Of a DNA stretch of 43,787 bases, positions 26,082 to 35,136 are shown piece after piece. How positions within the stretch are numbered: position 1 is the stretch's first letter; every line of letters starts with the position of its first letter. The position numbers and the translations under genes were made by a program. Under the pieces are notes generated by a model. The model had not been told where the DNA came from. It saw only the letters and a list, made by a program, of their open reading frames with translations, and made no database searches. Source of the DNA: Sulfuricella sp. (GTDB taxonomy: Bacteria > Pseudomonadota > Gammaproteobacteria > Burkholderiales > Sulfuricellaceae); NCBI GenBank assembly GCA_018336195.1, contig JAGXQV010000141.1, positions 1 through 43,787 on the forward strand. The letters are read 5' to 3'.

Positions 26082-27398
26082 TTAGTTCGATCCCAATTCT
26101 TCCAGACGGATGCGCGTCACGTTGCCGGCGATGGAGGACAGTGCCTCGATCTTGGCGATGGCCTGGTTGATGTTCTTTTCCACTGTTTCGTGGGTCAGCA
26201 TGATGATGTTGACCTGCTCCTCGCCTTCCGAGGGTTCCTTCTGGATCATGGCATCAATCGAGATGTCGAGATCGGCCAGGATGCGCGTCAGGTCGGCCAG
26301 TACGCCGGGCTTGTCGTAGACGCGCATGCGCAGGTAGTAGGAGGTGCGCACTTCGGCTATCGGCAGGATCGGGGTGTCGGACAAGGCATCCGGCTGGAAG
26401 GCCAGATGCGGCACGCGGTTTTCCGGGTCGGAGGTGAGCATCCGAGTGACGTCGACCAGATCGGCCACCACGGCGCTGGCAGTCGGCTCGGCGCCGGCGC
26501 CGCGCCCGGTGTACATGGTGGCGCCGACGGCGTCGCCCTTGACCAGCACCGCGTTCATCACGCCTTCGACATTGGCGATCAGGCGCTTGGCGGGGATCAG
26601 GGTGGGATGGACGCGCAGTTCGATGCCGCTGGGCGTGCGCTTGGTGATACCGAGCAATTTAATCCGGTAACCGAGTTCCTCGGCGTACTGGATATCTTCG
26701 CGGGTCAGCTTGCTGATGCCTTCGGTGTAAGCCTTGTCGAACTGCATGGGGATGCCGAAACCGATGGCCGACATGATCATCAGCTTGTGGGCGGCATCGA
26801 TGCCTTCGATGTCGAAGGTCGGGTCGGCTTCGGCGTAGCCGAGCTTTTGCGCCTCGGCCAGTACGCTGTCGAAGGACAAGCCCTTGTCGCGCATTTCCGA
26901 GAGGATGAAATTGGTGGTGCCATTGATAATGCCGGCGATCCATTCGATGCGGTTGGCGGTCAGGCCTTCGCGCAACGCCTTGATGATCGGGATGCCGCCC
27001 GCCACGGCGGCTTCGAAAGCCACCATCACGCCCTTGTCCTGGGCGGCCTGGAAAATTTCGTTACCGTGCAATGCGAGCAGCGCCTTGTTGGCGGTGACCA
27101 CATGCTTGCCGTTGGCGATGGCCTTCAGCACCAGTTCCTTGGACAGGGTATAGCCGCCGATCAACTCGACCACGATATCGATGTCGGGATTGTTGACCAC
27201 ATCGAACGGATCGGTGACGATTTCCAGATCGGGGCCGGCCATCTTGCGGGCTTTTTCCAGATCGCGCACGGAGGCCATTTTTACGGTGATTTCGCGCCCG
27301 GCACGGCGGGTGATTTCCCCAGCATTGCGGCGCAATACGGTGAGGGTGCCGCCGCCAACAGTGCCCAGGCCTAACAGTCCTACGTTGATGGGTTTCAT
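26082..27398 (-). CDS. hom: Homoserine dehydrogenase
   Basis: NAD(P)-dependent reduction of aspartate semialdehyde to homoserine, the branch point to threonine and methionine; cytosolic. 438 residues, monofunctional form with C-terminal ACT domain. The nucleotide-binding motif is GLLGLGTVGGGTL (about 8-20); the catalytic region includes GIINGTTNFILSEM, FDIEGIDAAHKLMIM and TMYTGRGAGAEPTASAVVAD; the ACT domain (about 350-430) begins SYYLRMRVYDKPGVLADLT and probably mediates threonine feedback. Start ATG 27398 is preceded by GAAAGT. A 12-bp palindrome and a dispersed repeat lie upstream. Confidence 0.97.
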   Translation of the reverse strand: MKPINVGLLGLGTVGGGTLTVLRRNAGEITRRAGREITVKMASVRDLEKARKMAGPDLEIVTDPFDVVNNPDIDIVVELIGGYTLSKELVLKAIANGKHVVTANKALLALHGNEIFQAAQDKGVMVAFEAAVAGGIPIIKALREGLTANRIEWIAGIINGTTNFILSEMRDKGLSFDSVLAEAQKLGYAEADPTFDIEGIDAAHKLMIMSAIGFGIPMQFDKAYTEGISKLTREDIQYAEELGYRIKLLGITKRTPSGIELRVHPTLIPAKRLIANVEGVMNAVLVKGDAVGATMYTGRGAGAEPTASAVVADLVDVTRMLTSDPENRVPHLAFQPDALSDTPILPIAEVRTSYYLRMRVYDKPGVLADLTRILADLDISIDAMIQKEPSEGEEQVNIIMLTHETVEKNINQAIAKIEALSSIAGNVTRIRLEELGSN

Positions 27399-27402
27399 GT
27401 TT

Positions 27403-27414
27403 ACTTTCGAAAGT
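27403..27414. promoter_or_regulatory. 12-bp palindrome before hom
   Basis: ACTTTCGAAAGT is a perfect palindrome, four bases upstream of the hom start codon on the minus strand. At this place it would overlap the ribosome binding site (GAAAGT), so a protein or hairpin here could control translation. May be chance. Confidence 0.25.
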
Positions 27415-27428
27415 TAATGTTCAGTCCG

Positions 27429-27511
27429 TAGCCCGGATGAAGCGAAGCGCAATCCGGGAGTCTTGTCGTATCGCCCCCGGATTGCGCGCCCATGGCGCTG
27501 CATCCGGGCTA
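27429..27511. repeat. REP-like palindromic repeat between alaA and hom
   Basis: Begins TAGCCCGGATG and ends CATCCGGGCTA, its reverse complement. Within, GCGCAATCCGGG (27448-27459) is mirrored by CCCGGATTGCGC (27476-27487). The 83-bp unit matches the widespread proteobacterial GTAGCCCGGATG...CATCCGGGCTAC repeat class. It differs in sequence from the repeat at 1664-1741, so two repeat families are present. It lies 5 bases after the alaA stop and may act as an RNA end or partial terminator between alaA and hom. Confidence 0.7.
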
Positions 27512-27516
27512 TTTAT

Positions 27517-28743
27517 CTAGTTTCCATGGCGCTTGCGGTAATTTTCCAGGAACCGCGCGATCCGGGTGATCGCCTCGGTCAGGTCGTCCATATTGGGCAA
27601 AAACACCACCCGGAAATGGTCGGGGTTCGGCCAGTTGAACCCGCTGCCCTGCACCAGCAGAACCTTTTCTTCAAGCAGCAGTTCGAGGATGAACTGCTGG
27701 TCGTCGTCGATCGGGTACATTTTCCGGTCGAGGCGCGGAAACAAATACATCGCGCCCTGCGGCTTGGTGCAGGACACGCCGGGAATCTCGTTGAGCATCT
27801 GCCACGCCAGATCGCGCTGGCGGCACAGGCGCCCGCCCGGCGCTACCAGATCGTCGATGCTCTGGTAGCCGCCCAGTGCGGTCTGGATGGCGAATTGGGC
27901 CGGCACATTGGAACACAGGCGCATCGAGGCGAGCATGGTAAGTCCCTCGATATAGTCCTTGGCATGACGCTTCTCGCCGGAAACCGACAGCCAGCCGGCG
28001 CGGTAGCCGGCGGCGCGATAATTCTTCGACAGACCGTTGAAGGTCACGAACAGGACGTCGTCCGCCAGCGAGGCGATCGAGGTATGGACATTGCCGTCGT
28101 AGAGCACCTTGTCGTAGATCTCGTCGGCGTAAACGATCAACTGGTGCTGACGGGCGATCTCGACGATTTCCCGGAGCAGTTCCACCGGATACAGTGCGCC
28201 GGTCGGGTTGTTGGGGTTGATAACGACGATGGCGCGGGTATTGGCGTTGATCTTGCCGCGAATATCGTTCAGATCGGGCTGCCAGCCGTTATTCTCGTCG
28301 CACAGGTAGTGATGGGCCGCGCCACCCGCCAGCGTCACCGCCGCGGTCCACAGCGGGTAATCGGGCGCCGGCACCAGCACCTCGTCGCCGTCGTTGAGGA
28401 GCGCCTGCATGGCCATCACGATCAGTTCCGACACCCCGTTGCCGATGTAGATGTCCTCCATCTGCACGTCGGGGATGCCCTTCTGCTGGGTGTAGTGCAT
28501 GATCGCCTTGCGCGCCGCGAACAGCCCCTTGGAATCGGAATAGCCGGACGCATTGGGCAGATTGACGATCACGTCGTGGACGATCTCGTCGGGCGCCTCG
28601 AAACCGAACGATGCCGGGTTGCCGATGTTCAGCTTGATGATGCGGTGGCCTTCTTCCTCCATCTGCTTGGAGCGCGCCATCACCGGCCCGCGAATGTCGT
28701 AGCAAACGTTGTTGAGCTTGGTCGATTTAAGTATGGGTTGCAC
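27517..28743 (-). CDS. alaA: Alanine-forming aminotransferase AlaA
   Basis: PLP-dependent class I/II aminotransferase, glutamate plus pyruvate to alanine and 2-oxoglutarate; cytosolic. Start chosen at GTG 28743 (VQPILKSTKLNNVCYDIRGP), which matches the normal AlaA N-terminus, gives 408 residues and has AGGAAAG upstream; the frame continues to a TTG at 28779 inside the previous gene. Landmarks are KLNIGNPASFGFEAP, IYIGNGVSELI, NPNNPTGALYP, YADEIYDKVLYDG and the PLP lysine in FNGLSKNYRAAGYRAGW. It follows alaC with a gap of 32 bases. Confidence 0.92.
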   Translation of the reverse strand: MQPILKSTKLNNVCYDIRGPVMARSKQMEEEGHRIIKLNIGNPASFGFEAPDEIVHDVIVNLPNASGYSDSKGLFAARKAIMHYTQQKGIPDVQMEDIYIGNGVSELIVMAMQALLNDGDEVLVPAPDYPLWTAAVTLAGGAAHHYLCDENNGWQPDLNDIRGKINANTRAIVVINPNNPTGALYPVELLREIVEIARQHQLIVYADEIYDKVLYDGNVHTSIASLADDVLFVTFNGLSKNYRAAGYRAGWLSVSGEKRHAKDYIEGLTMLASMRLCSNVPAQFAIQTALGGYQSIDDLVAPGGRLCRQRDLAWQMLNEIPGVSCTKPQGAMYLFPRLDRKMYPIDDDQQFILELLLEEKVLLVQGSGFNWPNPDHFRVVFLPNMDDLTEAITRIARFLENYRKRHGN

Positions 28744-28775
28744 GTCTGGGGTTTCTTTCCTGTGTCGGCCGCGTT

Positions 28776-29960
28776 TCAAAGCAACCCGTCTTTCTTGAAC
28801 ATTTCTTTCAATCCACGCAACGCCTGGCGGGTGCGTGCCTCGTTTTCAATCAGCGAGAAGCGCACATGGTCGTCGCCGTAATCGCCGAAGCCGATGCCGG
28901 GACTGACCGCCACCTTGGCTTCGTTGAGCAACTTCTTGGAAAACTCCAGCGAACCCATCGCCCGGTAAGGTTCGGGGATTTGCGCCCACACGAACATGGT
29001 CGCCTTGGGGATTTCCACCATCCAGTTCAGGGCGTGGAGTCCCTTGCACAGGACGTCGCGGCGCTTGCGGTAGGTTTCGCAAATCTCCTGCACGCACTCC
29101 TGCGAGCCTTCCAGCGCCAGGATCGACGCGACCTGGATCGGGGTGAAAGTACCATAGTCGTGGTAGCTCTTCATGCGCGCCAAGGCCGCCACCAGCGTCT
29201 TGTTGCCGACCATGAAACCGACCCGCCAGCCCGGCATGTTGTAGCTTTTCGACAGGGTGAAGAATTCCACCGCCACGTCCTTGGCGCCCGGCACCTCCAT
29301 GATCGACGGCGCCTTGTAGCCGTCGAAAACGATGTCCGCATAGGCGATGTCGTGCACCACGTAGATGCCGTGCTCCTTCGCCAGCGCCACGACCTTCTCG
29401 AAGAACTCCAGCTCCACGCACTGGGTGGTGGGATTGCTGGGGAAATTGAGGATCATCATCTTGGGCTTAGGGAACGAGTCCTTGATCGCCCGTTCGGCCT
29501 CCTCGAAAAAATCCGCCCCCGGCGTCATCGGGATGTGACGGATGTCCGCACCGGCGATCACCGGGCCGTAGATATGGATTGGGTAAGCAGGGTTCGGCAC
29601 CAGCACGATGTCGCCGCGATCTAGGGTAGCGAGGGTGAGGTGGGCGATGCCTTCCTTCGAGCCGATGGTGACGATGGCCTCGGAATCGGGATCGAGATCG
29701 ACGTCGAAACGCGCCTTGTACCAACTGCAAATCGCCCGGCGCAACCGCGGAATCCCCTTGGAAACCGAATAGCGATGCGCATCGCCGCGTTTCGCGGTTT
29801 CGATCATCTTGTCGACGATATGGGGAGGCGTTGCGCCGTCGGGATTGCCCATACCGAAATCGATGATGTCTTCCCCGCGCTTGCGCGCGGCGGCCTTCAA
29901 CTCGCCGGTAATGTTGAAAACATAGGGCGGCAGGCGCTTGATGCGGGGGAAATCGTCCAT
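28776..29960 (-). CDS. alaC: Alanine transaminase AlaC-like
   Basis: PLP-dependent aminotransferase of the AlaC (YfdZ) group; 394 residues, usual length. Landmarks are [20 protein letters not shown] at the start, [60 protein letters not shown], and the PLP lysine in [20 protein letters not shown]. Start ATG 29960. First gene of the minus-strand amino-acid cluster alaC-alaA-hom-hicA-hicB-thrC. The alaC-hom-thrC grouping is known in beta-proteobacteria; the functional reason may be shared amino-donor metabolism. Confidence 0.93.
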   Translation of the reverse strand: MDDFPRIKRLPPYVFNITGELKAAARKRGEDIIDFGMGNPDGATPPHIVDKMIETAKRGDAHRYSVSKGIPRLRRAICSWYKARFDVDLDPDSEAIVTIGSKEGIAHLTLATLDRGDIVLVPNPAYPIHIYGPVIAGADIRHIPMTPGADFFEEAERAIKDSFPKPKMMILNFPSNPTTQCVELEFFEKVVALAKEHGIYVVHDIAYADIVFDGYKAPSIMEVPGAKDVAVEFFTLSKSYNMPGWRVGFMVGNKTLVAALARMKSYHDYGTFTPIQVASILALEGSQECVQEICETYRKRRDVLCKGLHALNWMVEIPKATMFVWAQIPEPYRAMGSLEFSKKLLNEAKVAVSPGIGFGDYGDDHVRFSLIENEARTRQALRGLKEMFKKDGLL

Positions 29961-29989
29961 TGGGAGGGGCTAAGGTAAAAAGCTATAAT
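29960..29989 (+). promoter_or_regulatory. Candidate sigma-70 promoter for the Mth938-like gene
   Basis: TTGGGA (29960-29965), 18 bases, then a perfect TATAAT (29984-29989). Transcription would start near 29996 and give a leader of about 30 bases. It overlaps the alaC start codon on the other strand, so the two transcripts may interfere. Confidence 0.4.
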
Positions 29990-30026
29990 GTTACCCGACC
30001 CTCCCCCACGCCGCAAATGGAGCACC

Positions 30027-30401
30027 ATGAAACTGCAACTCGCCGGAAGCGGCGTCCAAAATCTCTTCACCGCCTATGGCGCCGGCTACGTCGCGGTCAA
30101 CCAGACCCGTCACACGGAAAGCCTGATCGTTCTCCCCAACCAGCCGGTGGAAACCTGGCCGCCACGCTGCCTGGAAGATCTCGGCACCGACCATTTTGAG
30201 GCAGTGCTGCGCCACTCGCCGGAAATTATTCTGCTCGGCACCGGCACAACACTGCGCTTCCCTTCCAACGAAATCCGCCGCGCCTTGGCAAACACCGGAA
30301 TCGGCCTGGAAATCATGGACACCTTCGCAGCTTGCCGCACCTACAACATCCTCGCCGGCGAAGGGCGAAAAGTGGCGGCGGCACTGCTGATCCCGCAATA
30401 A
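30027..30401 (+). CDS. Mth938-like domain protein
   Basis: 124-residue soluble protein of the Mth938/NDUFAF3-like fold. Start ATG 30027 with GGAG 5 bases upstream; the longer frame has no ribosome binding site. Landmarks are MKLQLAGSGVQNLFTAYGAG at the start, SLIVLPNQPVETWP, PEIILLGTGTTLRFPS, and the closing GIGLEIMDTFAACRTYNIL. The mitochondrial relative helps assemble respiratory complex I, but the bacterial role is not established. It stands alone, convergent with yrfG. Confidence 0.85.
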   Translation: MKLQLAGSGVQNLFTAYGAGYVAVNQTRHTESLIVLPNQPVETWPPRCLEDLGTDHFEAVLRHSPEIILLGTGTTLRFPSNEIRRALANTGIGLEIMDTFAACRTYNILAGEGRKVAAALLIPQ

Positions 30402-30418
30402 CGCCGCACCTCTGGAAC

Positions 30419-31069
30419 TCAGGGAAATATCTCGCCAAATCGGCCAATCGCAGCGAATTCACCGACATCCTTTTCCGGCAGTTTGGTGTCCGGCTTATAT
30501 ATCGCCAGCAGGTGGGCGATCCCGTAGCCTTGCGCCGAGCGCAGCACCGGCAGGCTGTCGTCGATGAGCAAGGTATGGGCGGGGTCGAAGGTTTCGAGAG
30601 TTTGCAGCTTGTCCCAGAAAGCCGGGTTTTCCTTGGGCAGGCCGGTTTGGTGGGCGCTGATGACGGCGTCGAAATACCCATGCAAGCCGGTCTTTTCCAT
30701 TTTAAGGGCGAGGCTCTTGTGATGGGCATTGGTCACCAGGACCGCGCGTTTACCGGCGTGGCGGAGTCGTTCGAGGAACTCGACAACATCGGGATGGATA
30801 GCGATGAGATGAGCGACTTCGGCTTTGAGAAAGGCGATATCCAGGTCCAGCTCGCGCGTCCAGTAGTCCACGCAATACCAGTCGATGGTGCCGGCCACCG
30901 CGGCGTAGCGCGAAGCCAGGCGGTCGCGGGCGGCATCGAGAGCAAGGCGGTGTTTTTCGGCGTAGCGCTGGGGAACGTGCTCCAGCCAGAAATGGTTGTC
31001 GAAGTGCAGGTCGAGCAGGGTGCCGTCCATATCCAGCAAAACAGTATGTATGGTTTCCCAGGCTATCAT
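30419..31069 (-). CDS. yrfG: HAD-type GMP/IMP 5'-nucleotidase, YrfG-like
   Basis: HAD-superfamily hydrolase removing phosphate from purine monophosphates in the E. coli relative; cytosolic. About 216 residues. HAD motif I is VLLDMDGTLLDL, and the next segment FDNHFWLEHVP with IDWYCVDYW is distinctive of YrfG. Motif II is LVTNAHHKSLALKMEKTGL, motif III Lys is in GLPKEN, and motif IV is LLIDDSLPVLRSA. Start chosen at ATG 31069 (MIAWETI): it has GAGGT at proper spacing and overlaps the stop of the upstream kinase as ATGA. An in-frame GTG at 31075 is possible. Translational coupling to a sensor kinase is unusual. Confidence 0.9.
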   Translation of the reverse strand: MIAWETIHTVLLDMDGTLLDLHFDNHFWLEHVPQRYAEKHRLALDAARDRLASRYAAVAGTIDWYCVDYWTRELDLDIAFLKAEVAHLIAIHPDVVEFLERLRHAGKRAVLVTNAHHKSLALKMEKTGLHGYFDAVISAHQTGLPKENPAFWDKLQTLETFDPAHTLLIDDSLPVLRSAQGYGIAHLLAIYKPDTKLPEKDVGEFAAIGRFGEIFP

Positions 31070-33585
31070 CGCCACACCTCGTTGCTCGGCGGGTTGCCCG
31101 CCATCAATTCGAACCAGAAGGTCGTGCCCTCCCCCACCACGCTTTCCACGCCGATACGTCCGCCCATCAGCTCGACCAGGCTCTTGGTCACGGCCAAACC
31201 GACGCCGGCCCCCTGGATTTCCGATTTATCCGCGTCCAGGCGGCTGAAAGGCTGAAACAGCCGGGGTATCTGATCTTCCGCGATGCCGATGCCGCAATCC
31301 GATACGGCGATTCGTATCATACCGCTGTCGGTGCGCTCGCTGGCCAGCGTCACCAAACCTTCGGCGCGGTTGTACTTGACGGCATTGGACATCAGGTTGA
31401 GCAGCACTTGCTTGACCCGCACGCGGTCGGCGCGTATCCACCACTGGCCGTCCTGGGCGGCGATGCGACTGTCGATCACGACGTTCCGCTGGTTGGCAAA
31501 AGGCATGATCATGTCGGCACATTCCTCCGCCATGGGACCAAACTCGACGCTTTCCAGGTTGATCGCCATGCGTCCCGATTCGATGCGCGCGAGATCGAGA
31601 ATTTCATTGATCAAATCGAGAAGATGCCAGCCGGACTGGAGAATATGGCCGGCACTTTCCCGTTGAGCGGGATTCAGGTCGCCGTCGACCCCGCTTTCCA
31701 GCAACTGGGTAAAACCGATGATGGCGTTGAGCGGGGTACGCAACTCGTGGCTCATCCGCGACAGGAAATCGGATTTGGCACGGCTGGCGGCTTCCGCCTG
31801 GTCCCTGGCATGGATCAGTTCTTCCTCGTTGCGTTTTCGTTCGGTAATGTCGGTGCGGATCGCCACGTATTGGTAAGGATTCCCCCGGGAATCCATGAAC
31901 GGCACAATGGAGGTATCTACCCAGTAAAAGCTCCCGTCGCGGCGGCGATTGCGGATTTCGCCCTGCCACACCTTGCCCTGGGCGATAGTGGAAAGCATCG
32001 CTTGGAAAAAATCGTGGGAATGGTATCCCGAGTTGAGGATGCGGTGATTTTGCCCCAACAGTTCCTCACGGGAATACTGGCTGATTTCACAAAACTTGTC
32101 GTTGACGTAAGTGATGGTGCCGTAGCGATCGGTGATGGCGACGATGGAATGCTGGTCGAGGGCGAATTTCTGGGTTTCCAGTTCGACGGTGGCGCGCATG
32201 AGTTGGAGCGCCTGCTCGTTGCTCGCCTGGACTTCCCGCTGCAGTTGCCGGTTGACCAGCGACAACTCGCTGGTGCGCTCGACGACCCGTGCTTCAAGTT
32301 TTTCGTTGAGATCGTAGAGGTCGTTGAAACTACGTGATAGGGTGCCCGCCATTTCGCGGAAATTGAGCACCAGGTTTTCCATTTCCGCCACTGGGACGTC
32401 AGGCAGGCGCAACTCCTGTTCGGTAATGAGCTTGACCCGCAGATTGTCGGTTTCCTCTGCCAATTGGGTAAGCGGCACGACGATCAAACGGCTCAAATAG
32501 CCCCCCAGAAAGAACGCCAGCAGGGTCAAACCGCTGAGTATCAGGAAATTGCGCAAGACCCCCTCGGAGATTTGCTGCTGGAAATACGATATCGAAATCT
32601 CCGCCACCAGCTTGCCCTTAATTTCGCCACCGACCGGCGACTCCATCACGTAGCGCATGTTCTTCCAGCGCAAACCGGCGATTTGGCCTTCCATGCGCGG
32701 CTGCCAACGGAATACCTGATTTCCCACCTGGCTGATCTCGCCGTCGTGGCGAGGATCGTAAATCGCCCCGGGTTTGATCTCCAAGCGGGTACTGGCTTCC
32801 ACCATCCCCGCTTCGCTGAGGAGGGTGATATCGATACGGTGCGCTTCGTACATGCTGTCGTATTCGTAGCGCTCGACCTGGGCGCGCCGCTCCTCCGGCG
32901 TGGAACGCGCCAGCTTGCTTGCCATGTCGCGGCTGAGCACGTTCAACTCGTTCTGAATGGCTTGCTCGACCAGTGCCGTCTGGTGATGCCCGTCGAGGAC
33001 GATGATCAGCAGCGATGGCAACATCACCGCGGCAAGCAACAGGTTGAACAGCAACTGGCGCAAGGTGATGGTCGGCTGACGCTCCCCCGGTTGGCAACGC
33101 CACCAACGCAACAGCAACATCACTTGAACCACCAGCACCGCGACCAAGGCGTTGAATACGCCATTGATCCCGGCACGCAGCATCTGAATCAAGGTCATCG
33201 CCGAGCCGTTGTCCAACTGGAAATACTGGTACAGGCCGGTCGCCGGCATCCCCACCAGCAACCAGTAGAACCCGACCAACACTACCAGGTTATCGCGCGT
33301 TCTTCGGTAGAAAATCGCCACCGCCAGCGCCTCGCCGAACTGCACCAGCATCACATAAGGCAGCCCCTGGAGATAAGCGCCGATGGCATAAGCCAGGACG
33401 GCCACCATCAGACCCCATGCCGATGAATAGCAAGAGAACACCATCAACACCACGACACTGCCAAACATCGCCCACACCCCCCAAAACAATTCCAGATGGG
33501 CATAGTCCCCCAGCAACGCGCCAGCGCCGTACAGGGCAATCAGCAGAAATGCTTCGGGAAAGGAAAAACGCAAGGGGAAAGACAT
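31066..33585 (-). CDS. Membrane PAS sensor histidine kinase
   Basis: About 839 residues. The N-terminus (to about 165) has five or six hydrophobic segments, MASE-like in character, followed by another membrane segment (about 180-200), a periplasmic stretch, a last membrane segment (about 340-365) and a HAMP-like region. A coiled coil leads to a PAS domain with C-terminal PAC segment (YVNDKFCEISQYSREELLGQ, RRRDGSFYWVDTSIVPF), then HisKA with SRMSHELRTPLNAIIGFTQ, and an ATPase domain with LLNLMSNAVKYN, VSDCGIGI and GAGVGLAVTKSLVELMGG. No receiver or Hpt is attached. Start uncertain: ATG 33585 is preferred over TTG 33600; neither has a good ribosome binding site. Its cognate regulator is not adjacent. 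Confidence 0.88.
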   Translation of the reverse strand: MSFPLRFSFPEAFLLIALYGAGALLGDYAHLELFWGVWAMFGSVVVLMVFSCYSSAWGLMVAVLAYAIGAYLQGLPYVMLVQFGEALAVAIFYRRTRDNLVVLVGFYWLLVGMPATGLYQYFQLDNGSAMTLIQMLRAGINGVFNALVAVLVVQVMLLLRWWRCQPGERQPTITLRQLLFNLLLAAVMLPSLLIIVLDGHHQTALVEQAIQNELNVLSRDMASKLARSTPEERRAQVERYEYDSMYEAHRIDITLLSEAGMVEASTRLEIKPGAIYDPRHDGEISQVGNQVFRWQPRMEGQIAGLRWKNMRYVMESPVGGEIKGKLVAEISISYFQQQISEGVLRNFLILSGLTLLAFFLGGYLSRLIVVPLTQLAEETDNLRVKLITEQELRLPDVPVAEMENLVLNFREMAGTLSRSFNDLYDLNEKLEARVVERTSELSLVNRQLQREVQASNEQALQLMRATVELETQKFALDQHSIVAITDRYGTITYVNDKFCEISQYSREELLGQNHRILNSGYHSHDFFQAMLSTIAQGKVWQGEIRNRRRDGSFYWVDTSIVPFMDSRGNPYQYVAIRTDITERKRNEEELIHARDQAEAASRAKSDFLSRMSHELRTPLNAIIGFTQLLESGVDGDLNPAQRESAGHILQSGWHLLDLINEILDLARIESGRMAINLESVEFGPMAEECADMIMPFANQRNVVIDSRIAAQDGQWWIRADRVRVKQVLLNLMSNAVKYNRAEGLVTLASERTDSGMIRIAVSDCGIGIAEDQIPRLFQPFSRLDADKSEIQGAGVGLAVTKSLVELMGGRIGVESVVGEGTTFWFELMAGNPPSNEVWR

Positions 33586-33623
33586 CGAAATGACAGACAA
33601 GATGTTATGGCTTGTTTGTCATC

Positions 33624-33638
33624 ATACTATGGTAGTAT
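33624..33638. promoter_or_regulatory. Inverted repeat in kinase/MCP divergent region
   Basis: ATACTA-TGG-TAGTAT, a perfect 6-bp inverted repeat 39 bases upstream of the kinase start on the minus strand. It lies in an AT-rich 258-base divergent region and could be an operator. Short, so chance occurrence is possible. Confidence 0.25.
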
Positions 33639-33749
33639 TTGTGGCACTCAAGAAAAATGTTGATTTAGCGATGAACACGATGTTTCAAGCCTTACAACGC
33701 CAGACGGGAAGCGCTGGGGAATAAGGCGCGGAATCTCCCCGCATACGGA

Positions 33750-33777
33750 TTTTCAATATAGTTAACTCCGTTATAAT
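33750..33777 (+). promoter_or_regulatory. Candidate sigma-70 promoter of the che cluster
   Basis: A perfect TATAAT (33772-33777) with a weak TTTTCA (33750-33755) 16 bases before it. Transcription would begin near 33784, about 60 bases before the MCP start at 33844. No match to a flagellar sigma-28 promoter with correct spacing was found nearby. Confidence 0.4.
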
Positions 33778-33843
33778 GGCAGCCTCAACCTGTTAATACG
33801 CCGACAATTTTTAGAAAATAAAAAGACGTTCTACCCATATTTT

Positions 33844-35100
33844 ATGAAACGTTCCGCCAATTACTATTTTCTGATATCGATGTTGCTGGGCGGCGTCATC
33901 GGCTTGCTAGGCGTAGGGGTCGAATGGTACCTCGGCGAATTGGATCAACTCTTGAAGTTTCCCGGCAAGAGCCTGCATTTCATTCTATTCGGCGCCGTTT
34001 ACTTTGGATGGGCGAGCCTATTCTTTTTCGCCTTGCGCAAACTGGAAGCCTCTGAAGGCGCGCAATGGAAATCCATCGACACGGACATCAACCAACTCAC
34101 CACCCAGACTCACTCCCTGTTTACCGAACTTTCCGCCGAATTCAGCAGCCAGATGGCGATCATCGATGGTGAAGTGCGTCAATTGCAGAGCCTGCTCCAG
34201 GACGCCATCGACAAGCTGATCAGCAGCTTCACCAACATGGATGCCAACACCCAGAAACAGCAGCAGCTGGCATTAAGCCTTGCCGATAAGTCAACGGAAG
34301 GCGCCGGCGCCCAGGAAAGGGGCTTCGAGCAATTCGTCCATGAAACCTCCGAAACCCTGTCGTTGTTCGTCGAAACCACGGTCGAAACCAGTAAGGTCGG
34401 GATGGGGTTGGTTGACATGATGGACAGCATTGTCAGCGAAGTGGACCACATTCTCGGCATCCTCGGTGAAATGGACGCCATTTCCAAGCAAACCAACCTG
34501 CTTGCCCTCAATGCCGCCATCGAGGCAGCGCGCGCCGGCGAATCGGGGCGCGGCTTCGCGGTGGTGGCGGACGAGGTGCGCGGCCTGTCGAAACGCTCTG
34601 ACCACTTCAGCAGCCAGATTCGCACCCACATGGAACTGGTACACAGTTCGGTGCAAAAGGCCGAGGTCGCGATCAACACCATGGCATCGCGCGACATGAA
34701 TTTCGCCCTGCAATCGCAGAACCGCCTCCAGGAAACCATGGGGGAAATCAAGGACATCAACGACCGCATGATCGGCATCGTCGATTCGATGTCCGGCATT
34801 TCCAGGGAAGTCGGCGAGGACGTGCGGGTTGCCGTCACCTCCCTGCAATTTCAGGACATGGCCACGCAACTGGTGGGGCACATCAATTCCCGTATCGGCA
34901 ACCTGCACACGATGATCTCGAAAATCGCCGAGATCCCGATGACCGACCTGGCCAGCGACACCGACGCGCGAGCCGAATCCATGCTGCGCCTGCAACGCTT
35001 TCATCAAGCTATCGGCCAAGCCGTCGAACTGATCGAACAAGCCAAGCACAATCCGGTTGCCCAGGAACACATGGATTCCGGCGACATCGAATTATTTTGA
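33844..35100 (+). CDS. Short chemoreceptor with no periplasmic domain
   Basis: 418-residue chemotaxis signalling protein. Two membrane segments (about 8-29 and 44-64) are joined by about 14 residues, so there is no ligand-binding domain outside the cell. There is no clear HAMP; a long helix leads to the signalling tip [20 protein letters not shown] and [21 protein letters not shown] further helical section carries [20 protein letters not shown], and the protein ends [10 protein letters not shown]. Start ATG 33844 has no good Shine-Dalgarno. It is directly followed by cheY and cheA (36 bases to cheY). The short acidic-hydrophobic tail could be a docking peptide, for CheR or CheY; this is a guess. 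Confidence 0.85.
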   Translation: MKRSANYYFLISMLLGGVIGLLGVGVEWYLGELDQLLKFPGKSLHFILFGAVYFGWASLFFFALRKLEASEGAQWKSIDTDINQLTTQTHSLFTELSAEFSSQMAIIDGEVRQLQSLLQDAIDKLISSFTNMDANTQKQQQLALSLADKSTEGAGAQERGFEQFVHETSETLSLFVETTVETSKVGMGLVDMMDSIVSEVDHILGILGEMDAISKQTNLLALNAAIEAARAGESGRGFAVVADEVRGLSKRSDHFSSQIRTHMELVHSSVQKAEVAINTMASRDMNFALQSQNRLQETMGEIKDINDRMIGIVDSMSGISREVGEDVRVAVTSLQFQDMATQLVGHINSRIGNLHTMISKIAEIPMTDLASDTDARAESMLRLQRFHQAIGQAVELIEQAKHNPVAQEHMDSGDIELF

Positions 35101-35136
35101 ATAGCCAGATATAGATAACTCAGGAGGTTTCTCACA

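Noticed and set aside
24397-28881. Long plus-strand frames opposite thrC, hom and alaA
   Set aside because: The minus-strand frames are clear enzyme families with intact active sites; the antisense products are His/Gly/Asp-rich and featureless.
33790-33820. Sigma-28 flagellar promoter before the che cluster
   Set aside because: GCCGACAA occurs near 33803, but no TAAA-like -35 element lies at the required distance; a TATAAT upstream explains the start better.
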